Assembly (NCBI GenBank): GCA_903893315.1
Contig: CAITLU010000057.1
Coordinates: forward strand, 1-64,000
Source: an uncultured bacterium
GTDB taxonomy: Bacteria; Desulfobacterota; Binatia; UBA1149; CAITLU01
Length of the DNA stretch: 64,000 nt
Direction of reading: 5' to 3'
In this document: piece after piece, positions 21,616 to 29,409 of the stretch
Position numbering within the stretch: the stretch's first letter is position 1
How the letters are laid out: each line of letters starts with the position of its first letter
Position numbers and translations under genes: made by a program
Notes under the pieces: model-generated
Told to the model about the DNA's origin: nothing
What the model saw: only the letters and a program-made list of their open reading frames with translations
Database searches by the model: none

Positions 21616-23588
21616 TTCGCTTGCCGGCGCTCGACAAGAAGACCTTCGCGCCGCTGTGTGCGGTACTGGTTATTGTCTGTCTCGCGTACGCCAATCACTT
21701 CGGCAACGCGTTCCATTTCGACGACAGCCACACGATCACCGACAACCCGTACATCCGCGATCTGTCGAACATCCCGCGGTTCTTCACCGATGCCGACACC
21801 TTCAGCGCGCTGCCGACGAATCGCGGCTGGCGGCCGCTGGTCAGCACCTCGCTCGCTGTCGACTACTGGCTGGCGAACGGTCTCGACAACGTCGCGTGGT
21901 TCCACGCCTCCACGTTCTTCTGGTACCTCATCCAGCTCTGCCTGATCTACGCGCTGCTGCGCAAGGTCCTCGACCGCGCCCTGCCCGATCCGCGCAATCT
22001 TTGGGTCGCCACCTTCGCCACGGCGCTGTACGGGCTTCACCCTGCGATGGCCGAAACCGTCAATTACGTGATCCAGCGCGGCGACGTCTTCTCGACGCTC
22101 GGTGTTATCGCGGGGCTGGTGATCTACGCGTACTGGCCGACGAAACGCGCCCAGGCGTGGTACCTGATACCGGTGGCTCTGGGGCTGCTCGCCAAGCCGC
22201 CGGGGCTGGTATTCCCCCTCATCCTGTTCGCCTACATCGTACTGATCGAGGAGGTGAAACCCGCGCTTGCGCTGCGGCGGTCGGTGCCGGCGATCGCGCT
22301 GGTGGCGGCTTACTCCCTGGTAGCAAAGGCGATGACGCCGACGAGTTTCAATCCGGGCGCCGTCTCAGCGGCCAACTACCGGCTCACCCAGCCACTGGTC
22401 GCGTTGCGCTATTTCCGCACTTTCTTCCTGCCTACCAATCTGACCGCGGACACCGACCACAGCGCGGTGTCGAACCTGTTCCAGGAGAACGCCTGGATCG
22501 GCTTCGTCTTCATCATCGCGGTGATCGTCACAGCGGTACGTTGCGGCAGGAAGCGTGAACTGCGCCCGATAGCGTTCGGACTGTACTGGTATCTTCTGGC
22601 GCTGCTGCCGACATCGATCTTCCCGCTGGCAGAGATCGAGAACGACCACCGGATGTTCTTCCCCTTCGTCGGGTTGACGCTTGCGATGAGCTGGATGGCG
22701 GCGCTTTGGCTCTATCGCCACCCACTGCCGCGCGCCGTCGTGGCAACAGCCTGCGGGCTGGTGCTCACGCTTGCTGCTTACGGCACCTGGCAGCGAAACA
22801 AGGTCTGGCACAGCGAAGAATCCCTTTGGTACGACGTGACGCTCAAGAGTCCGCGCAACGGCCGGGGGCTGATGAATTACGGTCTTTCACAGATGGCGGT
22901 CGGGCGTTACGAAACGGCCCTCGACTACTTCACCCGGGCCCTGGTTTTCAATCCCAACTACCACGTACTCGACATCAACCTGGGAGTCGTGAACGGAGAA
23001 CTCGGCAACGACGAGGAGTCCGAGCGCCACTTCAAGCGTGCGATCGCACTGGCCCCCACCGATGCCTATGCACGCCACTTCTATTCGAGGTGGTTGCGCA
23101 TCAAGGGACGGCGCCAGGAGGCCGTCGAGCACCTGACCACCGCAATTGCAGCCAACCCTACCTATCTCGAAGCGCAGCACCTGCTGATGACGGTATTGTC
23201 GGAGATGCACGACAGCGAGGCTCTGCAACGCGCCGCACGCGCCGCACTCGCCCGTTTCCCGTCCGACAGCATCGCGCAGTCATGGCTGAACAATCCGGTC
23301 GTCGCGGCGCCGCCCACTCCCGAATCGCTGCTCGAAACATCGCTGGCACTCTACAAGCAGGGACAATTCGATGATTCCATCACAGCCGCGCGCCAGGCGC
23401 TGAAGATGCGACCCGGATACGCCGAAGCGTGGAACAACATTGCGGCTGCATACAACTCGATGTCACGCTGGGATGAAGGGATCAGCGCGTGCCAGGAAGC
23501 GATCCGCCTGAAGCCTGATTTCCAACTCGCCAGGAACAATCTCGCCTGGGCCGTCGACGAGAAGCAAAAGTCCGACGTGCAGCGCTAG
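21612..23588 (+). CDS. TMTC-like GT-C membrane glycosyltransferase with TPR repeats
   Basis: 658 residues. The N-terminal ~410 are multi-pass membrane. The first extracytoplasmic loop carries FHFDDSH (Asp37/Asp38), the acidic pair typical of GT-C enzymes and of TMTC O-mannosyltransferases, followed by TDNPYIRDL and a TNRGWRPL-type segment. The C-terminal ~230 residues are tandem TPRs, for example GRYETALDYFTRALVFNPNY, GNDEESERHFKRAIALAPTD and GQFDDSITAARQALKMRPGY. The family transfers sugars from polyprenyl-phosphate donors to proteins in eukaryotes; bacterial members are mostly uncharacterised. Overlap with the GT2-GtrA gene supports a donor-transferase pair working at the outer face of the inner membrane. 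The acceptor is unknown. Confidence 0.82.
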   Translation: MIRLPALDKKTFAPLCAVLVIVCLAYANHFGNAFHFDDSHTITDNPYIRDLSNIPRFFTDADTFSALPTNRGWRPLVSTSLAVDYWLANGLDNVAWFHASTFFWYLIQLCLIYALLRKVLDRALPDPRNLWVATFATALYGLHPAMAETVNYVIQRGDVFSTLGVIAGLVIYAYWPTKRAQAWYLIPVALGLLAKPPGLVFPLILFAYIVLIEEVKPALALRRSVPAIALVAAYSLVAKAMTPTSFNPGAVSAANYRLTQPLVALRYFRTFFLPTNLTADTDHSAVSNLFQENAWIGFVFIIAVIVTAVRCGRKRELRPIAFGLYWYLLALLPTSIFPLAEIENDHRMFFPFVGLTLAMSWMAALWLYRHPLPRAVVATACGLVLTLAAYGTWQRNKVWHSEESLWYDVTLKSPRNGRGLMNYGLSQMAVGRYETALDYFTRALVFNPNYHVLDINLGVVNGELGNDEESERHFKRAIALAPTDAYARHFYSRWLRIKGRRQEAVEHLTTAIAANPTYLEAQHLLMTVLSEMHDSEALQRAARAALARFPSDSIAQSWLNNPVVAAPPTPESLLETSLALYKQGQFDDSITAARQALKMRPGYAEAWNNIAAAYNSMSRWDEGISACQEAIRLKPDFQLARNNLAWAVDEKQKSDVQR

Positions 23589-23612
23589 CCGTACCATCGA
23601 CAGGAGACACCG

Positions 23613-25193
23613 CTGATCCGCGACATCGAAGTACGCCTGGCACCCGAACGGCTGGGCGATGCCGACGCACTTGTCGCCGCAGCCGCGCGCAGCGTCGGCG
23701 TTTCTGCGTCACGTATCACCCGCGCAACTTTGCTGCGCCGCTCCATCGACGCGCGCTCACGCCATCCCGTCTACGTGCTGCGCGTTCGCGTCTGGATAGA
23801 CGAAGCTCCCACTCCCGAAGCAGTTTTCGCACTTCGCCTCTCCGACGTCGGCAACGCGCGGCCGGTAGTGATCGTAGGAGCCGGACCCGCCGGACTGTTT
23901 GCCGCCTTGAAACTGATCGAAGGAGGCATGCGCCCGATCGTCCTCGAACGCGGCAAGGACGTTCGCAGCCGCCGCATCGACGTCGCGCGTCTGAGCCGCA
24001 GCGGCGTCGTCGACGGCGAGAGCAACTACTGTTTCGGCGAAGGCGGTGCCGGCACTTTTTCCGACGGAAAGCTCTACACGCGCTCGACCAAACGCGGCGA
24101 AGTCGGGCGCATATTGAACATCCTCGTGCGTCACGGCGCCGACCAGGACATTCTCATCGACGCGCACCCGCACATCGGCACGAACAGACTGCCCGGCGTA
24201 GTTCAGGCGCTGCGCGAGACCATCGTCGCCCACGGCGGCATCGTGCGCTTCGGTAGTCGCGTAAGCGGCTTGCTGCGCAGCAACGGCGCCGTAGTCGGCG
24301 TGACGACCGCGCAGAGTGATCGCATAGAGGGAGCCGCGGTCCTGCTGGCAACCGGACACTCGGCACGCGACATCTACGAGATGCTGCACCGCGAAGGAGT
24401 GGAACTCGAAGCCAAGCCGTTCGCGCTCGGAGTACGCGTAGAACACCCTCAGTCCCTCGTCGACGCAATACAGTACCGCTGCGCCACACGGCCGACCGCG
24501 CTGCCGCCGGCCTCCTACTCGCTGCTCACCCGCGTCGCAGATCGCGGCGTGTATTCGTTCTGCATGTGTCCCGGCGGCATCATCTGCCCGGCCACCACCG
24601 CGCAAGAGGAAGTGGTGGTCAACGGCTGGTCACCGTCGCGGCGCGACTCGCGCTGGGCCAATTCCGGCATCGTCGTCGAAGCCGGGTTGGGCGACATGAG
24701 TTCATTCGCCGTACGCGGCTCCGAAGCGCTCGCCGGCGTGGCATTCCAGGCCTCGATAGAACGCGCGGCCGCGCAGGCCGGCGGCGGCATGGCAGTAGCT
24801 CCAGCGCAGCGTCTGGCAGATTTCGTCGAAGGCCGCGCCAGCACAGATCTACCGGACTGCTCTTATTCGCCGGGACTGCGCGCGACCGATCTCGCCGCCG
24901 TGTTCCCATCGCCAATAGCCAACGCACTGCGCGAAGGGCTGCGCACTTTCGGCGACAAGATGCGCGGCTACCTTACCAACCAAGCCGTAGTGGTCGGCGT
25001 CGAAACTCGAACGTCGGCGCCGCTGCGCATCCCGCGCGATCGCGAAACCTGCATGCATTCTTCGACACCGGGTCTGTATCCTTGCGGTGAGGGCGCCGGT
25101 GCAGCCGGCGGCATCGTCTCGGCAGCGATGGACGGCGAGCGCTGCGCGCAAGCGATTCTTCGCGCGAACGGCAGTGATCGAGCGAGTTCCTAG
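23613..25193 (+). CDS. FAD-dependent NAD(P)-type oxidoreductase, CTG start
   Basis: 526 residues from a CTG codon at 23613, preceded by AGGAG at 23602-23606 with 6-base spacing. The resulting N-terminus, LIRDIEVRLAPE, gives the conserved ~80-residue pre-domain of this family (ending RRSIDARSRHPVYVLRV). The TTG at 23730 would cut into it. The FAD fold follows: VVIVGAGPAGLFAAL near 86, the family signature NYCFGEGGAGTFSDGKLYTR, then MCPGGIICPATT and the C-terminal CGEGAGAAGGIVSAAMDG. The family is annotated as uncharacterised FAD-dependent dehydrogenase with no known substrate. It begins 24 bases after the TMTC stop and may be in the same transcript. Its stop overlaps the convergent membrane gene. 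Confidence 0.85.
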   Translation: MIRDIEVRLAPERLGDADALVAAAARSVGVSASRITRATLLRRSIDARSRHPVYVLRVRVWIDEAPTPEAVFALRLSDVGNARPVVIVGAGPAGLFAALKLIEGGMRPIVLERGKDVRSRRIDVARLSRSGVVDGESNYCFGEGGAGTFSDGKLYTRSTKRGEVGRILNILVRHGADQDILIDAHPHIGTNRLPGVVQALRETIVAHGGIVRFGSRVSGLLRSNGAVVGVTTAQSDRIEGAAVLLATGHSARDIYEMLHREGVELEAKPFALGVRVEHPQSLVDAIQYRCATRPTALPPASYSLLTRVADRGVYSFCMCPGGIICPATTAQEEVVVNGWSPSRRDSRWANSGIVVEAGLGDMSSFAVRGSEALAGVAFQASIERAAAQAGGGMAVAPAQRLADFVEGRASTDLPDCSYSPGLRATDLAAVFPSPIANALREGLRTFGDKMRGYLTNQAVVVGVETRTSAPLRIPRDRETCMHSSTPGLYPCGEGAGAAGGIVSAAMDGERCAQAILRANGSDRASS

Positions 25194-26689
25194 CGCGCCG
25201 CCGAGCCCAAGCTAAGCTTCGCTTCGATACGTTGCAGCACGACATCGGAACGATCCCAGGCCGCGGTCTGCACCAAGAACAGCAACGACAGGAAGACGGC
25301 GCAGAGGCGTGCTGTCCAAACTATCTGCGGACGGCGCCAAGCGGTCCCGAGTAACCAAAAGAGCGCGAAGAGGGCCCCGGGAACAACACCATAACCATAG
25401 CGCCCCTCGATGTGGGTGATGCTGTGTTCCAGCCCGAGCACAACCGTGAATCCCAGGAACGCCACCAATTCCGTGCGCCTTGAGTCTCTCGCCGACGCCG
25501 CCAGCAGCACCAATGCCCCGACGAAACCCGCATACGACATGGCGCCGAACGGCCGACTCCACAACCGCGCCCAGCGCGGCGTACGATCTACCGCGTAGTC
25601 CTGGAACTGATATGAGTCGAACAATGCCAGGGTCTTCTTGAACAAGAACAGCCCGCCAAGGTCAGGCCGGCGAAGAAAGCAACCGGGAAGTCCATAACCA
25701 AACGCTTGCGGAGACGGCCGACACACCGCCGCCCAGGTCATCGCAAGGGTTTCATCACGAAGCGTTCGGCAGCCCACTCCACACGTGGTGTCGGTCTCGT
25801 CCGGAGCCACGTTCCCTGACCAATAAACACGCGGAGAGGACATTCCTCTCTGCAACGAATCCAGCAGTGCCGCGTCGTGAGTCTCTGGCGCCGTCAGACA
25901 GCGGTTTCCGAAGAGACTGGCGCAATGAACTTCCGCCGGACCCACACATGCTGCGAAGCCAAGAGCAAAGGCTGCCGCATAGCCGACCTTCTGCCAATGA
26001 CTCGCGCCCCGCCTGCCGAGACCACCGGCCAGGCTGACCGTCAACCCCAAGGCCAGGGCAGCAAGAGCGGCAGGCTCATAGACCGGCCTACAGAGCACGG
26101 CAAAACCAAGCAGGCCGCCGCCCGCAAGACTCGCAATGCCGCGGAGCCAAGGACGCACGTGGCGCGTCCCAATGCTCAGCGCAAAGCCCAGCAGCACGAG
26201 ATCCGCGTAAAACGAATCCGCCAAGAGTACGGTCGTGTGGCCGACAAGGCCCGGGTAGGCCAGCAGTACAGCCCCGAAGCCCGCATGAAGCCACACGCGA
26301 GGACTTGCCTCCAATCCATCCCCCTGATTTCTCGCGAAGTTCCGCAACAGGAAGTAGCTACCGAGAACGGCGACAACATGAATCGTAAACATCACGACGG
26401 CCATGAAATCCAGTACTGACAGCACACTGCCGTCAGCCGACACGCCGCCGTAAGACTTCATCATGGCAAACACTACAAGCGGAAACCCGACCGAGCGCTC
26501 ACCGACGAAACTGAGCGCGTCACCCCAGCCGCCGAACCCTGCTGCGATACTCAAGTAATTGAAGGCATCCCCTCGCAGACGATCCGCAAGGTCGATTCTC
26601 AACAAAAACGAGAACCAACCCACAGCCAGCAAGAGACCGATGGCTAAGGTAACGGCTTCAACGATGCGAGACTTAATTCCGCTTTCCAT
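25190..26689 (-). CDS. multi-pass membrane protein, GT-C glycosyltransferase-like
   Basis: 499 residues from ATG 26689 (MESGIKSR), about 10-12 hydrophobic segments. After TM1 the loop RIDLADRLRGDAFNYLSIA places an acidic residue before an aromatic, and SVGFPLVVF follows. That resembles the first-loop Asp and RPP/RxxF patterns of GT-C (ArnT/PMT-like) enzymes, but no diagnostic signature is complete. A long extracytoplasmic segment at about 270-345 holds several Cys residues (CASLFGNRC, TCGVGC, VCRPS). A role in lipid-linked sugar transfer is possible and would suit the glycosylation genes opposite. By eye its sequence is slightly less GC-rich than its neighbours. Its 3' end overlaps the FAD oxidoreductase by 4 bases. 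Confidence 0.6.
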   Translation of the reverse strand: MESGIKSRIVEAVTLAIGLLLAVGWFSFLLRIDLADRLRGDAFNYLSIAAGFGGWGDALSFVGERSVGFPLVVFAMMKSYGGVSADGSVLSVLDFMAVVMFTIHVVAVLGSYFLLRNFARNQGDGLEASPRVWLHAGFGAVLLAYPGLVGHTTVLLADSFYADLVLLGFALSIGTRHVRPWLRGIASLAGGGLLGFAVLCRPVYEPAALAALALGLTVSLAGGLGRRGASHWQKVGYAAAFALGFAACVGPAEVHCASLFGNRCLTAPETHDAALLDSLQRGMSSPRVYWSGNVAPDETDTTCGVGCRTLRDETLAMTWAAVCRPSPQAFGYGLPGCFLRRPDLGGLFLFKKTLALFDSYQFQDYAVDRTPRWARLWSRPFGAMSYAGFVGALVLLAASARDSRRTELVAFLGFTVVLGLEHSITHIEGRYGYGVVPGALFALFWLLGTAWRRPQIVWTARLCAVFLSLLFLVQTAAWDRSDVVLQRIEAKLSLGSAAR

Positions 26690-26820
26690 TACCACGCTTC
26701 TTCCAGCGCGCAACGATCAAGCGCGCTATGGAGGATTACGATACCGGTCGGGGAAGGGCGTGAACAGCACCTCGACCAACAAGCCGGTGGCGCCGGCCCT
26801 TCCCGAACTCGCTCCCTGAA

Positions 26821-27057
26821 CTATGGTATCGGGACGGCAAGGGAGCAGTGGTGGAGATACAACTCCTCGACCTTCCGGCGCGCCCACGGCGTCCTTCGCA
26901 GGAATTTCAGACTCGACGCGATGCTCGGGTTGATGTTGAAGCAGTTGATCTCGATCAACTGCCCCATTTCCTCCCAACCGTAGAACTCAACGAGCTTTAC
27001 CAGGATGGTTTCGAGCGTAATGCCGTGAAGCGGGTTGTTGGGTTGCTGCTCTGCCAT
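26821..27057 (-). CDS. VF530 (DUF2132) family small DNA-binding-like protein
   Basis: 78 residues. The whole length matches the VF530 family: [40 protein letters not shown] and [22 protein letters not shown] structure in this family adopts a SAP-like fold, suggesting nucleic-acid binding; the function is unproven. ATG 27057 is preferred because AGGA lies 9 bases upstream; a TTG two codons earlier is an alternative. The 106 bases downstream to the GT-C-like gene and the 200 bases upstream hold nothing I recognise. Confidence 0.85.
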   Translation of the reverse strand: MAEQQPNNPLHGITLETILVKLVEFYGWEEMGQLIEINCFNINPSIASSLKFLRRTPWARRKVEELYLHHCSLAVPIP

Positions 27058-27258
27058 CGCCAAGGATCCTGCTCGTGCTTGTTGCTGTGCCGACGACCGG
27101 TGGTGCGCTGCACGCCAGTTGGCGACTACGTCCGCGACCTGCCAGCGACCGGCCTGCCGGCGCCGTTCAACCCGGAGCGCGGCCGCCGCGCGCGCCTCGG
27201 CCAGGCCTCAAGGCGGTAGGCCTCGAACCGCAGCGATCGGCAGGGCAAGGGTCTTGAT

Positions 27259-27732
27259 CTATTTCGCCGGCTCGGCTCCGGGCTTCGCTTCGAGAGACTG
27301 GCGAAAAGCCATGTGACAGGCCTGGCAATAACCCATCGTGTCACTCAACGCGCGCAGCACCACCGTGACGTCGGCGTTGTGGGTGGCTTGAATGGCCTTG
27401 TCCACGCTGCCCTCGAATCCTTTCTCGAGATCCCGAAAGACCGTCGTCGAAACTCCGGGCCGCGTCGCGACCGGCCCTTCGTGTGCGAGCTTGCGCAGCG
27501 AAGTCTCGACGCCCGCGAAATCCTTGTCCGCCAGCGCCGCGAGCGTGTTTCTGAGTACCGCTAGATTGTTGCGCATCTCTCCCTTCTGCCGAAGCGCCTC
27601 TTCAGGAGTGACCTGGACGGGATAGCGCGAGTCTGCACCAGCCGGCACCGGCGACGGCTCGCCGGCCAGCGCGTAAAGCGGGATCGACAAGACCAAAATG
27701 CTCATCACCATCTTGCTGAATGCTCGCACCAT
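27259..27732 (-). CDS. cytochrome c'-like periplasmic monohaem protein
   Basis: 157 residues with a signal peptide (MVMSILVLSIPLYALAGEP). The middle is helical, and the single haem motif CQACH (Cys136, Cys139, His140) lies near the C-terminus on the helix TMGYCQACHMAFRQSLE. A C-terminal CxxCH in a mostly helical ~130-residue domain is the cytochrome c'/c556 arrangement. Such proteins bind NO or CO or carry electrons in the periplasm. It is divergent from the HiPIP gene and next to the cbb3 oxidase cluster, which suggests a respiratory or NO-related role, but this is context only. Confidence 0.75.
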   Translation of the reverse strand: MVRAFSKMVMSILVLSIPLYALAGEPSPVPAGADSRYPVQVTPEEALRQKGEMRNNLAVLRNTLAALADKDFAGVETSLRKLAHEGPVATRPGVSTTVFRDLEKGFEGSVDKAIQATHNADVTVVLRALSDTMGYCQACHMAFRQSLEAKPGAEPAK

Positions 27733-27993
27733 CGTGCCCCCGTAATGTTTTCTCGCACACGGACCGGAAGGTCCGCTGCGGCGGCCGGACTCTAACCCCG
27801 TCGGGCTTCGTTACGCAACGGGCCGCGCGCTGGCGTCGGAGCCCCGCTCGAATGGCCGACGACGCACGAGCGTTCCAGGGGCCACATGCTCGTGTAAAAC
27901 CCCGGGGCGGTAAGCTGGGCACTTCCCGCTTGAGCGCCTACCGGAGCGCACAGCCGCTAGACCTCCACCGCCGCGCGGTGTAAGCGACGCTCC

Positions 27994-28353
27994 ATGAAAA
28001 GCACTGACAGCGTATCCCGTCGCAAGTTCCTCGGCTTCGGCTTGACCGCTTTTGTCGCCGCACCCGTGGCAGCCTCGCTGCTCGCCGCGCGTACGGCTGC
28101 GGCACAAGACGCCATACCCAAGGTTGACGAGACCGACCCGACCGCTCAGGCCCTTGGCTTCAAGGCCGATGCAACCAAGGTCGACACCGCCGCGTTTCCC
28201 AAGCGCGCCGGCGAAGAAGGCGCCAAGCAGTTCTGCCGCAGCTGCGCGCTGTATCAGGGAAAGGAAGGCGACTCGTCCGGGCCTTGCGCGATGTTCCCCG
28301 GCAAGGCCGTCGCCAATGGCGGCTGGTGCAACGCGTGGGCTCCCAAGGCCTGA
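27994..28353 (+). CDS. high-potential iron-sulfur protein (HiPIP)
   Basis: 119 residues. A Tat signal peptide (SRRKFLGFGLTAFVAAP) shows folded export. The mature domain has the four HiPIP cluster ligands Cys81, Cys84, Cys98 and Cys112, in FCRSCALYQG, GPCAMFPG and GGWCNAW, binding one [4Fe-4S] at high potential. HiPIPs are soluble periplasmic electron carriers between a bc1-type complex and terminal oxidases or reaction centres. It lies between the cytochrome c'-like gene and the end of the cbb3 cluster, so it may be an electron donor for that oxidase. The 260 bases upstream serve as the divergent promoter region. Confidence 0.93.
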   Translation: MKSTDSVSRRKFLGFGLTAFVAAPVAASLLAARTAAAQDAIPKVDETDPTAQALGFKADATKVDTAAFPKRAGEEGAKQFCRSCALYQGKEGDSSGPCAMFPGKAVANGGWCNAWAPKA

Positions 28354-28367
28354 TCTGACGACTGGCA

Positions 28368-28403
28368 CGGCCGGTGTCCGCGAACCGCGCGGGGCACCGG
28401 CCG
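28368..28403. terminator. hairpin between HiPIP and the end of the cco cluster
   Basis: 9-bp arms, CGGCCGGTG at 28368-28376 and CACCGGCCG at 28395-28403, lie exactly between two convergent gene ends. No T-tract follows on either side, so intrinsic termination is uncertain; it may act as a bidirectional or transcript-stabilising stem. Confidence 0.45.
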
Positions 28404-28411
28404 CGCCGACG

Positions 28412-29191
28412 TCACTCGCCTTGCGGCGCGGCTTGCGGCGCGTCCTGCGAAGAAGCAGCGGGGGCTGAATGACCCGCGCAGTGGTCGTGAGGCGACGCTG
28501 CTCCGGGCAGCGACAGCAATCCGCTGCCGACCATCGTCCACACTCCAAGTGCCACGACCAGCGTGCCTGCTATCCGGCGCGAGGCCGACGCGCGCAGAAA
28601 GGCGCCGATGCGTGCGGCAGCAAGGCCGGCTCCGAGCACGGCCGGTAACGTGCCGATGCCGAAGCCGATCATCAGCGCCGCGCCACCGGCCGCGTCTCCG
28701 CTGGTGGCCGCCAGCGCCAGCGCACTGTAGACCAGACCGCAAGGAAGCCAGCCCCACAGAATCCCGAGCACGAACGCGCCGCGCAGCGAGCCGCCCGGAC
28801 GAAACACCCGGGTGACCGGCGCGATGCGACGCCACAACACGGCACCGGCCCTTTCGATCGCCGCCAATCCGCTCCACCAGCCACCCAGATAAAGACCAAG
28901 CGCGACGATCAACGCGGCCGCCAGTGCGCGCAGCAACGAAGTTCCCGCCGGCCCCAGAACTGCGGCAGCCGCCAGTCCGAAAGCGCCCGCGACCGTACCG
29001 GCCAGCGCGTAGCTGCTCACACGCCCGAGTCCGTAGAGAAGGTGCCGCGCCAGTTCGGTGGCGCTCTCGCGCCGCTGCGCCGTGACCGACATCGCCAGCG
29101 CTCCGGCGATGCCGCCGCACATTCCCACGCAGTGCACGCTGCCCACGATGCCGACGGCGAATCCGGCGGCCAGCGCTCCGATCACCGTCAC
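28412..29191 (-). CDS. SafE/TauE-like (UreH-type) membrane protein of the cco cluster
   Basis: 259 residues with about six to seven hydrophobic segments. The start, AAGFAVGIVGSVHCVGMCGGIAGAL, carries the His-Cys-x3-Cys motif of the COG2836 sulfite-exporter-like family often found after ccoS. Later segments LGLYLGGWWSGL and GILWGWLPCGLVYSAL are family-typical. Its role with cbb3 oxidase is not settled; metal (copper) or sulfur handling for assembly is a reasonable guess. The GTG start overlaps the ccoS stop (GTGA). The C-terminus is short and His-containing (HDHCAGHSA), which could bind metal. Confidence 0.8.
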   Translation of the reverse strand: MTVIGALAAGFAVGIVGSVHCVGMCGGIAGALAMSVTAQRRESATELARHLLYGLGRVSSYALAGTVAGAFGLAAAAVLGPAGTSLLRALAAALIVALGLYLGGWWSGLAAIERAGAVLWRRIAPVTRVFRPGGSLRGAFVLGILWGWLPCGLVYSALALAATSGDAAGGAALMIGFGIGTLPAVLGAGLAAARIGAFLRASASRRIAGTLVVALGVWTMVGSGLLSLPGAASPHDHCAGHSAPAASSQDAPQAAPQGE

Positions 29192-29409
29192 GGCTTCTTC
29201 TCCACGATCACCTCCGGTTGCACCGTCGACACCGATTGCACATCAAGCCGCGATGACGAGGAGTGCAGTGCCTCGTCATCGAACAGAATGCGTGAAGCCG
29301 GACTGTCGAGATCGTCGAACTGCTGGTTGCGCACCGCCCACACGAACATCAACCCGGCCACGGCGAGCATCCCGAGCGCGAGCGGGATGAGCAGAAAAAC
29401 GCTGCTCAC
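29188..29409 (-). CDS. ccoS: cbb3-type oxidase assembly protein CcoS
   Basis: 73 residues from a GTG that overlaps the ccoI stop (GTGA). A single TM ([23 protein letters not shown]) is followed by the CcoS signature [19 protein letters not shown], conserved across the family. CcoS is a small inner-membrane protein needed for cofactor insertion into cbb3 oxidase. The longer frame upstream is antisense-like noise inside ccoI, so the GTG is the real start. The tail after residue 50 is variable. Confidence 0.93.
   Translation of the reverse strand: MSSVFLLIPLALGMLAVAGLMFVWAVRNQQFDDLDSPASRILFDDEALHSSSSRLDVQSVSTVQPEVIVEKKP

Noticed and set aside
27064-27258. Short plus-strand frames between VF530 and the cytochrome gene
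   Set aside because: They are Arg/Pro-rich, have no ribosome-binding site and no recognisable family. The region is treated as intergenic.
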